Shown: positions 54,108-63,881, counted from the stretch's first letter. The stretch: 64,000 bases of DNA from Alkalispirochaeta americana (GCF_900156105.1 NZ_FTMS01000013.1:56709-120708), one strand, 5' to 3'. Numbers and translations are program-made. Notes: generated from the sequence alone by a model not told the origin.

Positions 54108-56255
54108 TCAACCCTCGTCAAGACCATCCAGAAGCTGCTCGGCAGAACGGATCATATCGATGATCACTAACTGAATCGTCTCGTTTCCGTTGTAGTAATT
54201 CCGGGAAAATTCAAAAACCACGTCAACCCGGTCCCCCCGGGAAAATTCCTTTGGCACCCGTTCTGCTGCGCTCCAGTACACGGAAGGCCATTTGAATCCG
54301 CCCCCTGCGAGCAACAGCCGCAGGTGATCCTGATCCTTGCCGATGATCTGCACGTCCTCCAGCACCATTTTGCGCGCCAGAAAGCGCAGCTCCGGGTTTC
54401 CCTGACCGTAGGGTTCAAAGCGCCCCACCAGTTCCTCCAGACCAGGATTAAGGTAGCGAGGGGGAAGTTCTGCATCAATCAGAACCTCCTCCTCCTGGTG
54501 ATCATCCAGGTCAACCGATGCCATTACCTGGGAGAGCCGATCCCAGAACCGGGGCAGCCGATCCTGAAAAAAGTGAAACCCTGCAGCCTGGTTATGTCCG
54601 CCCCACTTCTCGAGAATATCCGAAAATTGATCCAGAAACGCCGTTGCAACAAACCCCCGGGCGCTGCGGACACTTCCCACCACATGACCTCCCACGGAGG
54701 TTAACACCGCTGCGGGCAGATTATAGCGGCGGCTCAACCGGCCGGCGATGATTCCTGTCACTCCCCGGTGAACTGTCGGTTCGTGCAGGACGATAATCTT
54801 TGGCTCTTCACCCTGAAGAAGCTCCTTCGCCCTGGGCAGAACAGTTTTCCAGGCTTCCTGGCCTACTTTCCGCCGCTTCTGGTTGAGCTTGTGGATCTCC
54901 CCGGCAAGACGAACCCGTTCCGTCTCGTCAGCAGTAAGAAACATCTTCACCGCCATCGAGGGTGTTCCCATGCGCCCACTGGCGTTAATCACCGGTGCAA
55001 TGGCCCAACTGATATCCCGACTGACTATTTTTCGGTGCGCGAGGGAAAGTTCCCGCAAGAGCGCGGCAATTCCTGCATGAGGATGTTTGTTGAGCCGCTC
55101 CAGCCCGGCCCGAACCAACGGACGGTTTTCATTCACTATGGGCATCATGTCGGCCAGCGTAGCCACAGCCACCAGATCCAGCACCGATTCCAGAGACTCC
55201 CGAATTGCCGGGAACCGTGCCGCCGCGACCGCCCGGTAGAGAGCGAGCAGAACGTCCATTTCCCGGGCCGTTTCCCGGGTGTAACGCGCCAGACGGGAGC
55301 CCTCGCCCATTTCCAGGAGCGTCTTTCCCGTCAGGGCAGGGAAGAGTTCCCGGGTCTGCACAGCCAGATCCAGAAGATAGATATCAACCCCGCCTCCCAA
55401 AGCGTGTTTCAAAAGCTGCTCTTGCCGGGGAGCATCAAAACAGATCAGACTTCGCCCCACCAGAAAACGCTCCAGAGCGCCCATCTGCAACCGTGTTCCA
55501 CCCGGGGGAAAGACCTCTCTGGCCCGATCAGCCTCAAAACCGTGCTCCAGGGCCACAGCCTCTACTTCGATGCCTCCATCGCCGTCCAGAGGGCGGGCGT
55601 GGAGCAGCGTCACAGGCTGCCCATAGAGTTCGGTTTGCCCCAGAGCGAGGGCCTGGCGCAGTTTTGCCACGACGGCACAGGCACAGAGCCCCTGGAAGGG
55701 ATACCCCTCGCCCACCTTGGGGTTGATTACCGCCACCGCCGACGGCACCCGGGCCGCTGCATTATGATGATCAACTATGATGGTGTCTATTCCGAAGGTT
55801 CCCGCCAGGGCAATCTCGTCTACGCTGGTTATCCCGCAGTCTACGGTTATGATGAGCGTTCCGTGCTCCTCGGAGAAAGACTTGACCACTTCGCTGGTGA
55901 GCCCGTAGATATCGTCTCCCTCGGGAACCTGCCAACGGGTATCGATCCCCAGGCTCCGGAGCGTCTCCACCATCACGGCAGTGCTGGTGATGCCATCCAC
56001 GTCGCGATCTCCAAACACAAGAACCCGCTCGCCTTCATCGCGAGCCTGAAAGATCCGCTCCACCGCCTCAGGCATATCGGGAAAATGAAAAGGATCGTGG
56101 AGATACCGGAGATCCTCCTCGAGCCAATAGGGAAGATCATCGGGGGTTGTGATGTTCCGTCTCACCAGAACAGCCGCTGAAAGCAGATCCAGTCCGTACC
56201 GTTGGGAGAGATGCTTGACCGCCGCCGCATCGACGGGTGTTTTTTGCCATTTCAT
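54108..56255 (-). CDS. recJ: Single-stranded-DNA-specific exonuclease RecJ
   Basis: 5'-3' exonuclease of recombination and repair. It has 715 residues from the ATG at 56255 (MKWQKTPVDAAAV). DHH-family metal motifs are visible: VFGDRDVDGITSTAV (usual form DYDVDG, so Tyr is replaced by Arg), LIITVDCGI, IIVDHHNAA and ATLADMMPI. The DHHA1 domain has ASGRMGTPSMAVKMF and GHNQAAGFHF (GGH motif), followed by an OB-type C-terminal domain. It is longer than E. coli RecJ (577), as in many bacteria with an inserted segment (here about 215-330). It lies downstream of recO. The 12-bp sequence gccatttcatgc occurs twice around the start. Confidence 0.94.
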   Translation of the reverse strand: MKWQKTPVDAAAVKHLSQRYGLDLLSAAVLVRRNITTPDDLPYWLEEDLRYLHDPFHFPDMPEAVERIFQARDEGERVLVFGDRDVDGITSTAVMVETLRSLGIDTRWQVPEGDDIYGLTSEVVKSFSEEHGTLIITVDCGITSVDEIALAGTFGIDTIIVDHHNAAARVPSAVAVINPKVGEGYPFQGLCACAVVAKLRQALALGQTELYGQPVTLLHARPLDGDGGIEVEAVALEHGFEADRAREVFPPGGTRLQMGALERFLVGRSLICFDAPRQEQLLKHALGGGVDIYLLDLAVQTRELFPALTGKTLLEMGEGSRLARYTRETAREMDVLLALYRAVAAARFPAIRESLESVLDLVAVATLADMMPIVNENRPLVRAGLERLNKHPHAGIAALLRELSLAHRKIVSRDISWAIAPVINASGRMGTPSMAVKMFLTADETERVRLAGEIHKLNQKRRKVGQEAWKTVLPRAKELLQGEEPKIIVLHEPTVHRGVTGIIAGRLSRRYNLPAAVLTSVGGHVVGSVRSARGFVATAFLDQFSDILEKWGGHNQAAGFHFFQDRLPRFWDRLSQVMASVDLDDHQEEEVLIDAELPPRYLNPGLEELVGRFEPYGQGNPELRFLARKMVLEDVQIIGKDQDHLRLLLAGGGFKWPSVYWSAAERVPKEFSRGDRVDVVFEFSRNYYNGNETIQLVIIDMIRSAEQLLDGLDEG

Positions 56256-56370
56256 GCAGGACGCCATTTCATGCGGGAGATGATCCCTCGGGAACAACCC
56301 GGCAGGCCGTGTGCAACAGGTAACTCAACATGAACCGTACCGTACCACGAATCGGATAATTTGACACCCC

Positions 56371-56419
56371 GCCAGACCGGCTCAGCCAGACCGGTTTGGC
56401 CAGACCCGGTTCAGCCAGA
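56371..56419. repeat. 14/15-bp imperfect tandem repeat between recO and recJ
   Basis: gccagaccggctca, gccagaccggtttg, gccagacccggttca, then gccaga. Confidence 0.85.
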
Positions 56420-56423
56420 GTGA

Positions 56424-57185
56424 TCACAAGAGAACGGCCGCTGCCTGAAGCGTCTTCAGCGGATATTGAACAGCATCCTGCACCGCCGCTGTAACAAAGC
56501 GCCGGGTTGCCTCCAGGGTAGCCGCCGTCACGGGAAACCGGGAGGCCCGTTCCAGAGAAACCTGTTCCGAGGCCATAAGAAGCCGGGCCGTCCCCGATGG
56601 CACCGGGAGCCCCCCTGCGGCCGCCCATTCCCGGGAAAAGATCGTCCCCTCCCGGCGGTCGTAGAACCGGTCCTCCTCGGGCTGAATCGCCTTTTCTGAG
56701 GCTGCGCAGATCTCCAGGGGAGGCCGCACCCCCAAAAGAGCCAGATACCGCCACAGGAGAAGCATCGAAAGGAGCTGCATCGACGCCCTGCCCCGAGGGG
56801 CCTGTTCCTCGAGCAACAGATATCCCCGGGATAAAAGATCAAAAGCCTCCTGATCTCCACCGCCGGAAGCGAAGGTTCTCCAGACCACCTCAGCCCAGAG
56901 ACTGCCATGAGAATAGGCGGTAAGATTCTCCTGAATAGAGGGGTAGTGGGACCCATCAAAGTCTGTTATTTTTGCAGTATCACGACGAGGATCGCGGTAG
57001 AGATAGATGGTGCCCCGGGCAAAAGGGACCACCTTGCCCCGAAGCGAGCTTCGACGGGAACGGAGACCGTAGGCCATGGCCCGGGATACACCCTCCCGGG
57101 GGGAGAGAAAATCCACCGCACCGTGGCTTTCTCCGGCGGGAGCGATGCGCAATATGATCGCTTCCTGTTGACTGCTACGATTCAT
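56424..57185 (-). CDS. recO: DNA repair protein RecO
   Basis: RecFOR-pathway mediator that loads RecA on SSB-coated DNA. It has 253 residues. The N-terminal OB fold (EAIILRIAPAGESHGAVDFLSPREGVSRAMAYGLRSRRSSLRGKVVPFARGTI...) is characteristic. The helical C-terminal domain lacks the four-cysteine zinc site of many RecO proteins (a single Cys in LEICAAS), as in the E. coli protein. The ATG at 57185 starts the conserved part; an upstream GTG at 57221 is possible. A TTGTGA-17-TATAAG promoter candidate ends nine bases before it. It is divergent from lon with 60 bp between. Confidence 0.88.
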   Translation of the reverse strand: MNRSSQQEAIILRIAPAGESHGAVDFLSPREGVSRAMAYGLRSRRSSLRGKVVPFARGTIYLYRDPRRDTAKITDFDGSHYPSIQENLTAYSHGSLWAEVVWRTFASGGGDQEAFDLLSRGYLLLEEQAPRGRASMQLLSMLLLWRYLALLGVRPPLEICAASEKAIQPEEDRFYDRREGTIFSREWAAAGGLPVPSGTARLLMASEQVSLERASRFPVTAATLEATRRFVTAAVQDAVQYPLKTLQAAAVLL

Positions 57186-57245
57186 CCTACATAGCTTATA
57201 CCTGTCGCCAGAGATAATCACAAGAGAGAAACTAGGAAAGAGGCT

Positions 57246-59612
57246 ATGTCAGAACAGAACCAGATACTTCCCGCAGACCAGGTGCTGCCCAACAAGCTAC
57301 TCATGATCGCCCTGAACGGAAAGCCGATCTTCCCGGGCCTGTTTACTCCGCTCATGATCACCTCTCCCGAGGACCTGGATGTTATTCGTCAGGCCCTGGA
57401 AGGCGATCAGCACATCGGTCTCGTCCTGACCCTGGATGAAAACGAGGAGAATCCCCGCGTGGAAGACCTCCACACCGTGGGAACGGCCGCAAAAATTCTA
57501 AAGCGCATCAACCTCCCCGACGGCGGAATGAACATTTTCGTCTCCACCGTAAAACGATTCCGGATCAGGAAGAGCCTGAGTTCCGAAGGACGCCCTCTGG
57601 TAGCCGCCGTGGACTATCTCGAAGAAGAGGAGACCAGCACCGACGAGGTTCGGGCTCTGACCAGGGCAATCATCAGCGAGACAAAACAGGTCAGCGAAAA
57701 CAACCCTCTTTTTTCGGAAGAGATGCGCCTGAACATGGTGAACATAGACCATCCGGGGAAGATCGCCGACTTTGTCACAAGCATTCTGAACATCGACCGG
57801 GACGAACAACAGGACGTCCTGGCCACAGTGAACGTTCGGGAGCGGCTGGAAAAAGTTCTGCTCTTTATCAAGAAAGAGCAGGAGCTGCTACGCATTCAGA
57901 AGCGCATTCAGAAACAGATCAATGAGAAGATCGAAAAGAGCCAGCGGGAATACTTCCTCAAGGAGGAGCTGAAGGCGATCAAGCAGGAGCTGGGAATGCC
58001 CACCGACTCCAAAAGCTCGGAGTACGCCCGCTTCCAGGAGGCCCTGGAAAACCTTCCCCTCGATGAAGAGGCTCGAAAGCAGGTGGAACAGGAGCTGGAA
58101 AAGTTCCAGCTCATGGAACCCAGTTCCGCCGAGTTTACCCTGACCCGAAACTACCTGGAAACGATTATTCAACTCCCCTGGGAGGTCCCTTCTGCCCGAA
58201 AGGTTGACCTGACCAAGGCAGAACGGATACTCGACGCCGATCATTACGGCCTGGAGGACGTGAAGGAGCGAATCCTCGAGTTTCTGGCGGTTCGGACCCT
58301 CAGGGGGGACAACAAGGGGTCCATTATCTGCCTGGTGGGGCCTCCGGGAGTGGGCAAGACCTCGATCGGAAAATCCGTAGCACGGGCCCTGGGAAAGAAA
58401 TTCTTCCGTTTTTCCGTGGGGGGGATGCGGGACGAGGCCGAGATAAAGGGCCACCGCAGGACGTATATAGGGGCCATGCCCGGCAAGGTTCTCCAGGGCC
58501 TCAAGATCGTGGGTGAGAAAGATCCCGTCTTCATGATCGACGAGATCGACAAACTGGGAGTCAGCTACCAGGGCGACCCTTCGTCGGCGCTCCTGGAGGT
58601 GCTGGATCCGGAACAAAACAACAGTTTTCGCGACCACTACCTGGATTTGCCCTTCGATGTCTCGAATATCCTCTTCATCACCACAGCAAATACCCTGGAC
58701 AGCATTCCGTCACCGCTTCTGGATCGCATGGAGGTGATCCGCCTCTCGGGCTACATCGATGAGGAGAAGACCATGATCGCCCGGAAGTATCTGGTTCCCC
58801 GTTCAGCCGAACGGGCCGGCCTTGAGAAAAAGCTGGTGAAATACAATAAAGCGGCCCTGCGGGCCATCGCCAATGATTACGCCCGGGAGTCGGGAATGCG
58901 GCGCTACGAGCAGATGCTGGACAAGATTCACCGAAAACTTGCCAGAAAGCAACTCACCAGCGAGGATGCCCCCGAGAGCTACGAGATCGGCCCCGAGGAT
59001 CTTGAAACCTACCTGGGGAAACCGGTCTTTCCTGAGGAAGCCCAGCGCAAGATCTCCCATCCCGGCATGGCCCTGGGCCTGGCCTGGACTCCCTACGGTG
59101 GCGATACCCTGATGATTGAGGCGATTCGCAACCGGGGGAAAAGCGGGTTCAAGCTCACGGGACAGATGGGAGATGTCATGCAGGAGTCGGCTTCCATCGC
59201 CTACAGCCGGGCCCGACATATCGCAGTCCGGTATGGTGTTCACCCGAGTTTCTTTGACGAAAACGAAATACACATCCACATTCCCGCCGGAGCGACCCCC
59301 AAGGACGGGCCTTCGGCAGGCATCACCATGGCAACAACCCTTTTGTCCCTTGCCCTGGACGAAAAGGTTCGGCCCCGACTTGCCATGACGGGAGAACTCT
59401 CCCTTGCGGGGTTCGTTCTTCCCATCGGCGGACTGAAAGAAAAGACCATAGCGGCTCGCCGTAACGGGATTAAACAGGTTATCATCCCCCGTCAGAATGA
59501 GAGGGACTTGAATGAAATACCGGAACACGTTACGCGGGGAATCACCTTTCACCCGGTGGAAAGCCTGGAAGAGGTCCTGGAGATCGCTTTGGGAAAAACC
59601 ACGGCCCAGTAG
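57246..59612 (+). CDS. lon: ATP-dependent protease Lon
   Basis: Cytosolic AAA+ protease for damaged and regulatory proteins. It has 788 residues. The N-terminal LON substrate domain covers about 15-210, a coiled coil 215-260, and the AAA+ module has Walker A VGPPGVGKTSIGKS, Walker B FMIDEIDKLG and sensor TTANTLDSIPSPLLDRM. The protease domain has the catalytic dyad Ser690 (PKDGPSAGIT) and Lys733 (GGLKEKT), the 43-residue spacing seen in E. coli Lon. GAAAGAGG precedes the ATG. It heads a plus-strand run with the M15 and U32 peptidase genes. Confidence 0.98.
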   Translation: MSEQNQILPADQVLPNKLLMIALNGKPIFPGLFTPLMITSPEDLDVIRQALEGDQHIGLVLTLDENEENPRVEDLHTVGTAAKILKRINLPDGGMNIFVSTVKRFRIRKSLSSEGRPLVAAVDYLEEEETSTDEVRALTRAIISETKQVSENNPLFSEEMRLNMVNIDHPGKIADFVTSILNIDRDEQQDVLATVNVRERLEKVLLFIKKEQELLRIQKRIQKQINEKIEKSQREYFLKEELKAIKQELGMPTDSKSSEYARFQEALENLPLDEEARKQVEQELEKFQLMEPSSAEFTLTRNYLETIIQLPWEVPSARKVDLTKAERILDADHYGLEDVKERILEFLAVRTLRGDNKGSIICLVGPPGVGKTSIGKSVARALGKKFFRFSVGGMRDEAEIKGHRRTYIGAMPGKVLQGLKIVGEKDPVFMIDEIDKLGVSYQGDPSSALLEVLDPEQNNSFRDHYLDLPFDVSNILFITTANTLDSIPSPLLDRMEVIRLSGYIDEEKTMIARKYLVPRSAERAGLEKKLVKYNKAALRAIANDYARESGMRRYEQMLDKIHRKLARKQLTSEDAPESYEIGPEDLETYLGKPVFPEEAQRKISHPGMALGLAWTPYGGDTLMIEAIRNRGKSGFKLTGQMGDVMQESASIAYSRARHIAVRYGVHPSFFDENEIHIHIPAGATPKDGPSAGITMATTLLSLALDEKVRPRLAMTGELSLAGFVLPIGGLKEKTIAARRNGIKQVIIPRQNERDLNEIPEHVTRGITFHPVESLEEVLEIALGKTTAQ

Positions 59613-59634
59613 ATCCTGGAACGACAGAACCTTC

Positions 59635-60594
59635 ATGGCCCGGTTCGGACGGCCCCCGGGAGCCCCTATCGTGGCGGCGCTCTTTCTGGGGGTGCTGGTC
59701 CCGGCATCGCTGGTGCTGGCCGGGTGCGTTCCCGATTTCGGGGATTCCGGGAAAACAGGCCCCGGGGACACCTCTTCCGGACCGGAAGCCCCCCCCGGGG
59801 AATCATCGCCGGAGATAACCCGCTGGGAGGAGCTCCCCGATTCCTTTCTCCCCCACGGAGACTTTGCTCTCACCCTGGGCGCTCTGCGGGAAACCCTGGC
59901 CGGAGAATCACCAGACATCGCCCGGGCGATCCTGGAAGCTCCCCAGAAGTTTCTCGGCCTGATGGCCCAGGCCCTGGAAATGCCCCGGGATCTTTTCGTC
60001 CTGGTAGACAAGAGCACACCCCTCCCGGAGGACTACGTCCCCGAAGACCTGGTGGATCTCACAGAGTATCAGGATCGGCTTACCCTGAACCGGGAGGGGC
60101 TCTCCCTCCGGAAAGTGATCATGCCCGACCTGCTGGCCATGGTAGAGGATGCTGCCCGGGAAGGGATAACCCTGGACCTCTCCAGCACCTACCGGAGCTA
60201 CGCCTACCAGGAGTGGCTTTTCCAGTACTGGGTGGACCAGCTTGGAAGGGAACGGGCCGAGCGCTCCAGCGCCCGTCCCGGGTCCAGCCAGCACCAGCTT
60301 GGAACAGCCATCGATTTCGGAAGTGTCACCGGACCCTTTGCGCAACACCCGGCCGGTCGGTGGCTGGCTGAAAAAGGCTGGCGTTACGGTTTCTCGCTCT
60401 CCTACCCCCAGGAGTATGAGGAGGTCACGGGTTATATCTACGAACCCTGGCACTTCCGTTATATTACCCGCCCCGGCACCCGCCTGGAACGGTTCTTTTT
60501 CGACGGTATCCAGCAGTATTTCCTGGAGTTCTGGGACCGCAGGGAGCCCTTTTTCCGGGAACGTTACCGTCCGGGTTCGCCCTCCCACTGGTGA
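59635..60594 (+). CDS. M15 D-alanyl-D-alanine carboxypeptidase (VanY-like) lipoprotein
   Basis: A peptidoglycan-trimming zinc peptidase, 319 residues. The signal region (PIVAALFLGVLVPASLVLAGC) has lipobox LAGC. The M15B domain lies at about 165-310: LDLSSTYRSYAYQEWLF, RSSARPGSSQHQLGTAIDF (His-x6-Asp zinc ligands) and YEPWHFRYI (catalytic Glu/zinc His). It removes terminal D-Ala from stem peptides. The start is 22 bp after the lon stop, and the U32 gene begins 5 bp after its stop. Confidence 0.92.
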   Translation: MARFGRPPGAPIVAALFLGVLVPASLVLAGCVPDFGDSGKTGPGDTSSGPEAPPGESSPEITRWEELPDSFLPHGDFALTLGALRETLAGESPDIARAILEAPQKFLGLMAQALEMPRDLFVLVDKSTPLPEDYVPEDLVDLTEYQDRLTLNREGLSLRKVIMPDLLAMVEDAAREGITLDLSSTYRSYAYQEWLFQYWVDQLGRERAERSSARPGSSQHQLGTAIDFGSVTGPFAQHPAGRWLAEKGWRYGFSLSYPQEYEEVTGYIYEPWHFRYITRPGTRLERFFFDGIQQYFLEFWDRREPFFRERYRPGSPSHW

Positions 60595-60598
60595 GACC

Positions 60599-61819
60599 AT
60601 GGAACTACTTTCTCCCGGAGGCACAAAAGAAAAAGCCCGCCTGGCACTCCTCTACGGTGCCGACGCGGTCTATCTGGGGATTCCCGGTTTTTCCCTCCGG
60701 GCCGGGGCCGAACCGGATCTGGACCACCAGGCCCTGCGGGATCTCAAGAAAGATTTCCCTCAGCGCCGGCTCTACGGTGCCTTGAACCGTTTTGTCCTCC
60801 AGAAAGATATGGGACGCCTCAAGGAATCCCTCCAGGAACTGAGGGCCGCACCCCTGGATGCCCTGATTGTGGCCGATGCGGGTCTCCTGGAACCGATCCG
60901 GTCGATCCTTCCGGAGATCGAGCTCCATCTTTCAACCCAGGCAAACTGCACCAACTCCGGAGCAGCCCGGCTCTATCATCAAATGGGATTCTCCCGGATC
61001 GTTCCGGCCCGGGAGCTCACCCTGCCGGAAATCAGGGAGATCAAGGACGCAGTACCGGACCTGGAACTGGAGGTTTTTGTCCACGGGGCGATGTGCATGG
61101 CCTACTCGGGGCGGTGCTTTCTGTCCCAGGAGATGACAGGCCGATCGGCAAATCAGGGGGACTGCGCCCACTCCTGCCGCTGGCACTACGCCGTGGTGGA
61201 GGAACAGCGCCCCGGAGAATACTACCCGGTGCAGCAAGATCAAGACTATCTGGCCATTTTCTCTGCCCGGGATCTGATGCTTCTGGATGCGCTCCAGGAA
61301 ATTCGCACGGCCGGCGTCTCGGCAATCAAAATCGAAGGACGCATGAAGAGCGCCCTCTATGCAGCTATCGCAACCCGGGCCTATCGAACCGCCCTGGATC
61401 AAACCCCCGATGCCCCACGGTGGAGAGAGGAACTCTTCCGGCTACCCCACCGCCCCTATTCGGGAGGATTCCTCCTGGAAGACAGGACGGTCCATGAACC
61501 GGCCCGGGAGTCCGGTGGTGCCGGGTATCGCCTCATGGCGATCCTGGGGGAAGCACCCCGGGGAGAACCGGTCCCGCTGACAGTGAAAAACACGGTGTAT
61601 CGCGATACCAGAACCGATTTGCTCCTCCCCAACGGCTCGATAACTCCCTTGAAAGAGCTGGACCTGCGAGACTCAGCCGGACATCTCCTGGAGAGGGCAA
61701 CCCAGAAACCCGCAAGCTATCTGGCCCCACCGGCAGAACTGGCAGGACAGGACCTGAGAGGAGGAATCCTTCGAAGCTGCGCAGAAGGATACCCCGAAAC
61801 CGTTGCCTCCCGCCGCTGA
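60599..61819 (+). CDS. Peptidase U32 family protein
   Basis: A 406-residue U32 protein of the YegQ/RlhA group, several of which act in tRNA or rRNA hydroxylation. ELLSPGGTKEKARLALLYGADAVYLGIPGFSLRAGA opens the barrel. HLSTQANCTNSGAARLYHQMGFSRIVPARELTLPEI and the cysteine signature HGAMCMAYSGRCFLS...NQGDCAHSCRWHY are complete, as is IKIEGRMKSALYAA. The ATG at 60599 follows the M15 stop by four bases, indicating coupling. Whether it modifies RNA or has another role is not visible. Confidence 0.9.
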   Translation: MELLSPGGTKEKARLALLYGADAVYLGIPGFSLRAGAEPDLDHQALRDLKKDFPQRRLYGALNRFVLQKDMGRLKESLQELRAAPLDALIVADAGLLEPIRSILPEIELHLSTQANCTNSGAARLYHQMGFSRIVPARELTLPEIREIKDAVPDLELEVFVHGAMCMAYSGRCFLSQEMTGRSANQGDCAHSCRWHYAVVEEQRPGEYYPVQQDQDYLAIFSARDLMLLDALQEIRTAGVSAIKIEGRMKSALYAAIATRAYRTALDQTPDAPRWREELFRLPHRPYSGGFLLEDRTVHEPARESGGAGYRLMAILGEAPRGEPVPLTVKNTVYRDTRTDLLLPNGSITPLKELDLRDSAGHLLERATQKPASYLAPPAELAGQDLRGGILRSCAEGYPETVASRR

Positions 61820-61831
61820 AGCCGCTACCAT
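61803..61831 (+). promoter_or_regulatory. Promoter of the DUF1015 gene (leaderless type), in the end of the U32 gene
   Basis: TTGCCT (61803-61808), 17-bp spacer, TACCAT (61826-61831), eight bases to the ATG at 61840. A GGAG three bases before the ATG is too close for a normal ribosome site. Confidence 0.5.
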
Positions 61832-61839
61832 AGGGAGCC

Positions 61840-63123
61840 ATGACGATACACGAGCGATTGAGTTCCCTGGGGTTGCGGTTTCCCTCGGTCCTGATCCCTG
61901 CAGGCCATGTTGATCTGCAGCGGTGGGCGGTTATCGCCTGCGATCAGTTCACATCAGATCCTGCCTACTGGAAATCCGTGGAAGACTACGTGGGGGAAGC
62001 CCCCTCGACGCTTCGCATCATTCACCCCGAGATCTACCTGGACCAGGAGGAGACGGCCCGCGCCGCCGAAGGGATACACCAGGCCATGACTGACCTGGAG
62101 GAAGGCAGGAGCCTCCGTGAAGTTTCCCGGTCAGCTATCCTGGCAGAACGAAGACTCCCCTCGGGAACGGTGCGCCACGGTCTGGTTCTGGCAGTTGACC
62201 TGGACGCCTACGACTACCACCCCGAGACGGCGCCCCTCATACGCGCCAGCGAGGAGACGATCCCCGACCGACTGCCTCCCCGGGCAGAAATCCGTCAGGG
62301 AGCCTCACTGGAAACTCCCCACGTGCTGGTGCTCTACAACGATCCCCGGGATTCTCTCCTTGCCCCCCTGAAAGAGGCAAAACCATCCCTGGAGAAGCTC
62401 TACGAAACTCCCCTGATGATGGGCGGTGGGTCCATCTCAGGCTACCGGATTCCTCTGGAACACCCCCTGGCAGAGACAGTTGCTACAGCTTTGGAATCGC
62501 TCCGGCAGGGGAATCTTCTCTTCGCCACGGGCGATGGAAATCACAGTCTGGCTGCTGCAAAAGAGGTCTGGACCAGGCGCAAGGCTGCCGGTGCCAGCCC
62601 GGAGGATCCCTTCCGGTATTGTCTGGTAGAACTGGTTAATGTCTACGATCCCGGCCTCCCCTTTCACCCGATTCACCGGATAGGTCAGGTCAGCAAGACA
62701 GAGATGATCACTGTTCTCGAAAAAATCACTGGGGGCACGGCGCGCCATTTTACGCGCGAAGCCTTCCTGGAGGCCTTCCTCCAGGAGGGAGTACCTGAAA
62801 AATCCCTGGGGATTATCGATCAAACGGGAGGCTCTCTCCTGGAGGTTCCGCCCGGAGGCCCTCTGGCCGTGGCCGCTGCCGACCAGGCCCTGGCCGAAAG
62901 GGGAGCCCGAGGGATCGATTACGTTCACGGCAACGCCGAAGCCTGCGAGGCTGCAGACCGTACGGGAGGGATAGCCCTGCTCCTTCCCGAGTTTCCCCGG
63001 GATCAGCTCTTTCCCACTGTGGCCGCCCGGGGAACTTTGCCCCGGAAAGCCTTCTCTCTGGGAGAGGCCCGGGACAAACGCTATTACCTGGAGTGTCGCT
63101 CTCTCACATCCCAGGAGCCCTGA
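61840..63123 (+). CDS. DUF1015 family protein
   Basis: A 427-residue DUF1015 protein. The conserved start is seen (FPSVLIPAGHVDLQRWAVIACDQFTSDPAYW). GNLLFATGDGNHSLAAAKEVWTRRK is the nucleotide-binding signature shared with ParB/SerK folds. The archaeal free-serine kinase SerK belongs to this family, so small-molecule kinase activity is possible, but bacterial members are uncharacterised. The stop region overlaps the convergent FtsB-like gene by 40 bp. Confidence 0.87.
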   Translation: MTIHERLSSLGLRFPSVLIPAGHVDLQRWAVIACDQFTSDPAYWKSVEDYVGEAPSTLRIIHPEIYLDQEETARAAEGIHQAMTDLEEGRSLREVSRSAILAERRLPSGTVRHGLVLAVDLDAYDYHPETAPLIRASEETIPDRLPPRAEIRQGASLETPHVLVLYNDPRDSLLAPLKEAKPSLEKLYETPLMMGGGSISGYRIPLEHPLAETVATALESLRQGNLLFATGDGNHSLAAAKEVWTRRKAAGASPEDPFRYCLVELVNVYDPGLPFHPIHRIGQVSKTEMITVLEKITGGTARHFTREAFLEAFLQEGVPEKSLGIIDQTGGSLLEVPPGGPLAVAAADQALAERGARGIDYVHGNAEACEAADRTGGIALLLPEFPRDQLFPTVAARGTLPRKAFSLGEARDKRYYLECRSLTSQEP

Positions 63124-63629
63124 TCCTCCCCAGCCGGGGAGCGATCCCTTTCGCGCTCCCCGGCGGAGCTTTTTCCGGCACCTGCCCGGCGAGAGCTCTT
63201 TTTTATCCCCCCGGGCAGGCGCACCAGATCCGCCAGGGCGATCAGGAGAAATACGGTAAACCCCACAGATCGAAAAAGAGGGCGGTTATCGCGAATCCTC
63301 GGCAGTGGCGAGGGCCTGAGCCCCGGCTGGTATCGATGCCTGAGTCGGGCATCACGCCCCTCGACCCGCAACACAAATTCGTCGTCTCCCACATACCCGA
63401 TATCACGAGCCTCCAGGCGGATCGTCTCGGCGTCGGTTGTAAGGAGCCGGACGTAGCGCTCCAGGGCGGAGGTCTGCTCCTGGAGTTCCTTCATTTCGAG
63501 GTTCGTCTGGCGACGGGCTTCCTCCATCGCCCGATACGCGATGAGCCCTGACTGACCGAAGACTAACTCAAGAAGCAGATAGGCACCCAGGCCCAGAGAA
63601 AGCGCAAGAACGAACCAAGAACTTTTCAT
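63084..63629 (-). CDS. FtsB/DivIC-like membrane protein
   Basis: A 181-residue bitopic protein of septum-formation-initiator type. The short cytosolic start and membrane helix (about 5-26; FVLALSLGLGAYLLLELVFGQSGLIAY) lead into a coiled coil (about 34-65; MEEARRQTNLEMKELQEQTSALERYVRLL) and the typical RLEARDIGYVGDDEFVLRVE ending of the FtsB domain. Unusually, a second membrane helix (about 120-138) and a basic, repetitive tail follow. FtsB proteins link division proteins at the septum. Its 3' end overlaps the DUF1015 gene. No divisome gene is adjacent. Confidence 0.75.
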   Translation of the reverse strand: MKSSWFVLALSLGLGAYLLLELVFGQSGLIAYRAMEEARRQTNLEMKELQEQTSALERYVRLLTTDAETIRLEARDIGYVGDDEFVLRVEGRDARLRHRYQPGLRPSPLPRIRDNRPLFRSVGFTVFLLIALADLVRLPGGIKKSSRRAGAGKSSAGERERDRSPAGEDQGSWDVRERHSR

Positions 63630-63742
63630 CTTCTCCTTAAAACGGACAAGTCAGGCCTTCTCTTTAGCTCTTTAGGGGTAACAGCAATAGCGGCACCATT
63701 GTCACCGAATTACTGGCCGTATCTCCCCCCAACCATTGATTC

Positions 63743-63790
63743 CTCTGAAAGCAGCTTGCTCTGAAAGTCGATCGCTCTGAAAAAAGGTTC
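63743..63790. repeat. 16-bp imperfect tandem repeat
   Basis: ctctgaaagcagcttg, ctctgaaagtcgatcg, ctctgaaaaaaggttc, in the gap between the FtsB-like gene and the truncated gene at the right edge. Confidence 0.8.
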
Positions 63791-63881
63791 ATCGTCGATT
63801 AGCGGGGAATAAGAAATGGCAAGATGGCGGCCCACCGGGTATTGTTTGAGTCGACCAAGATCCAAACACCGGAGGACCACC

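Noticed and set aside
54252..54267. Second sigma-54-like site (TGGCACCCGTTCTGCT)
   Set aside because: It has the GG-N10-GC spacing but lies within recJ, points the wrong way for nearby genes and matches the -12 box poorly.
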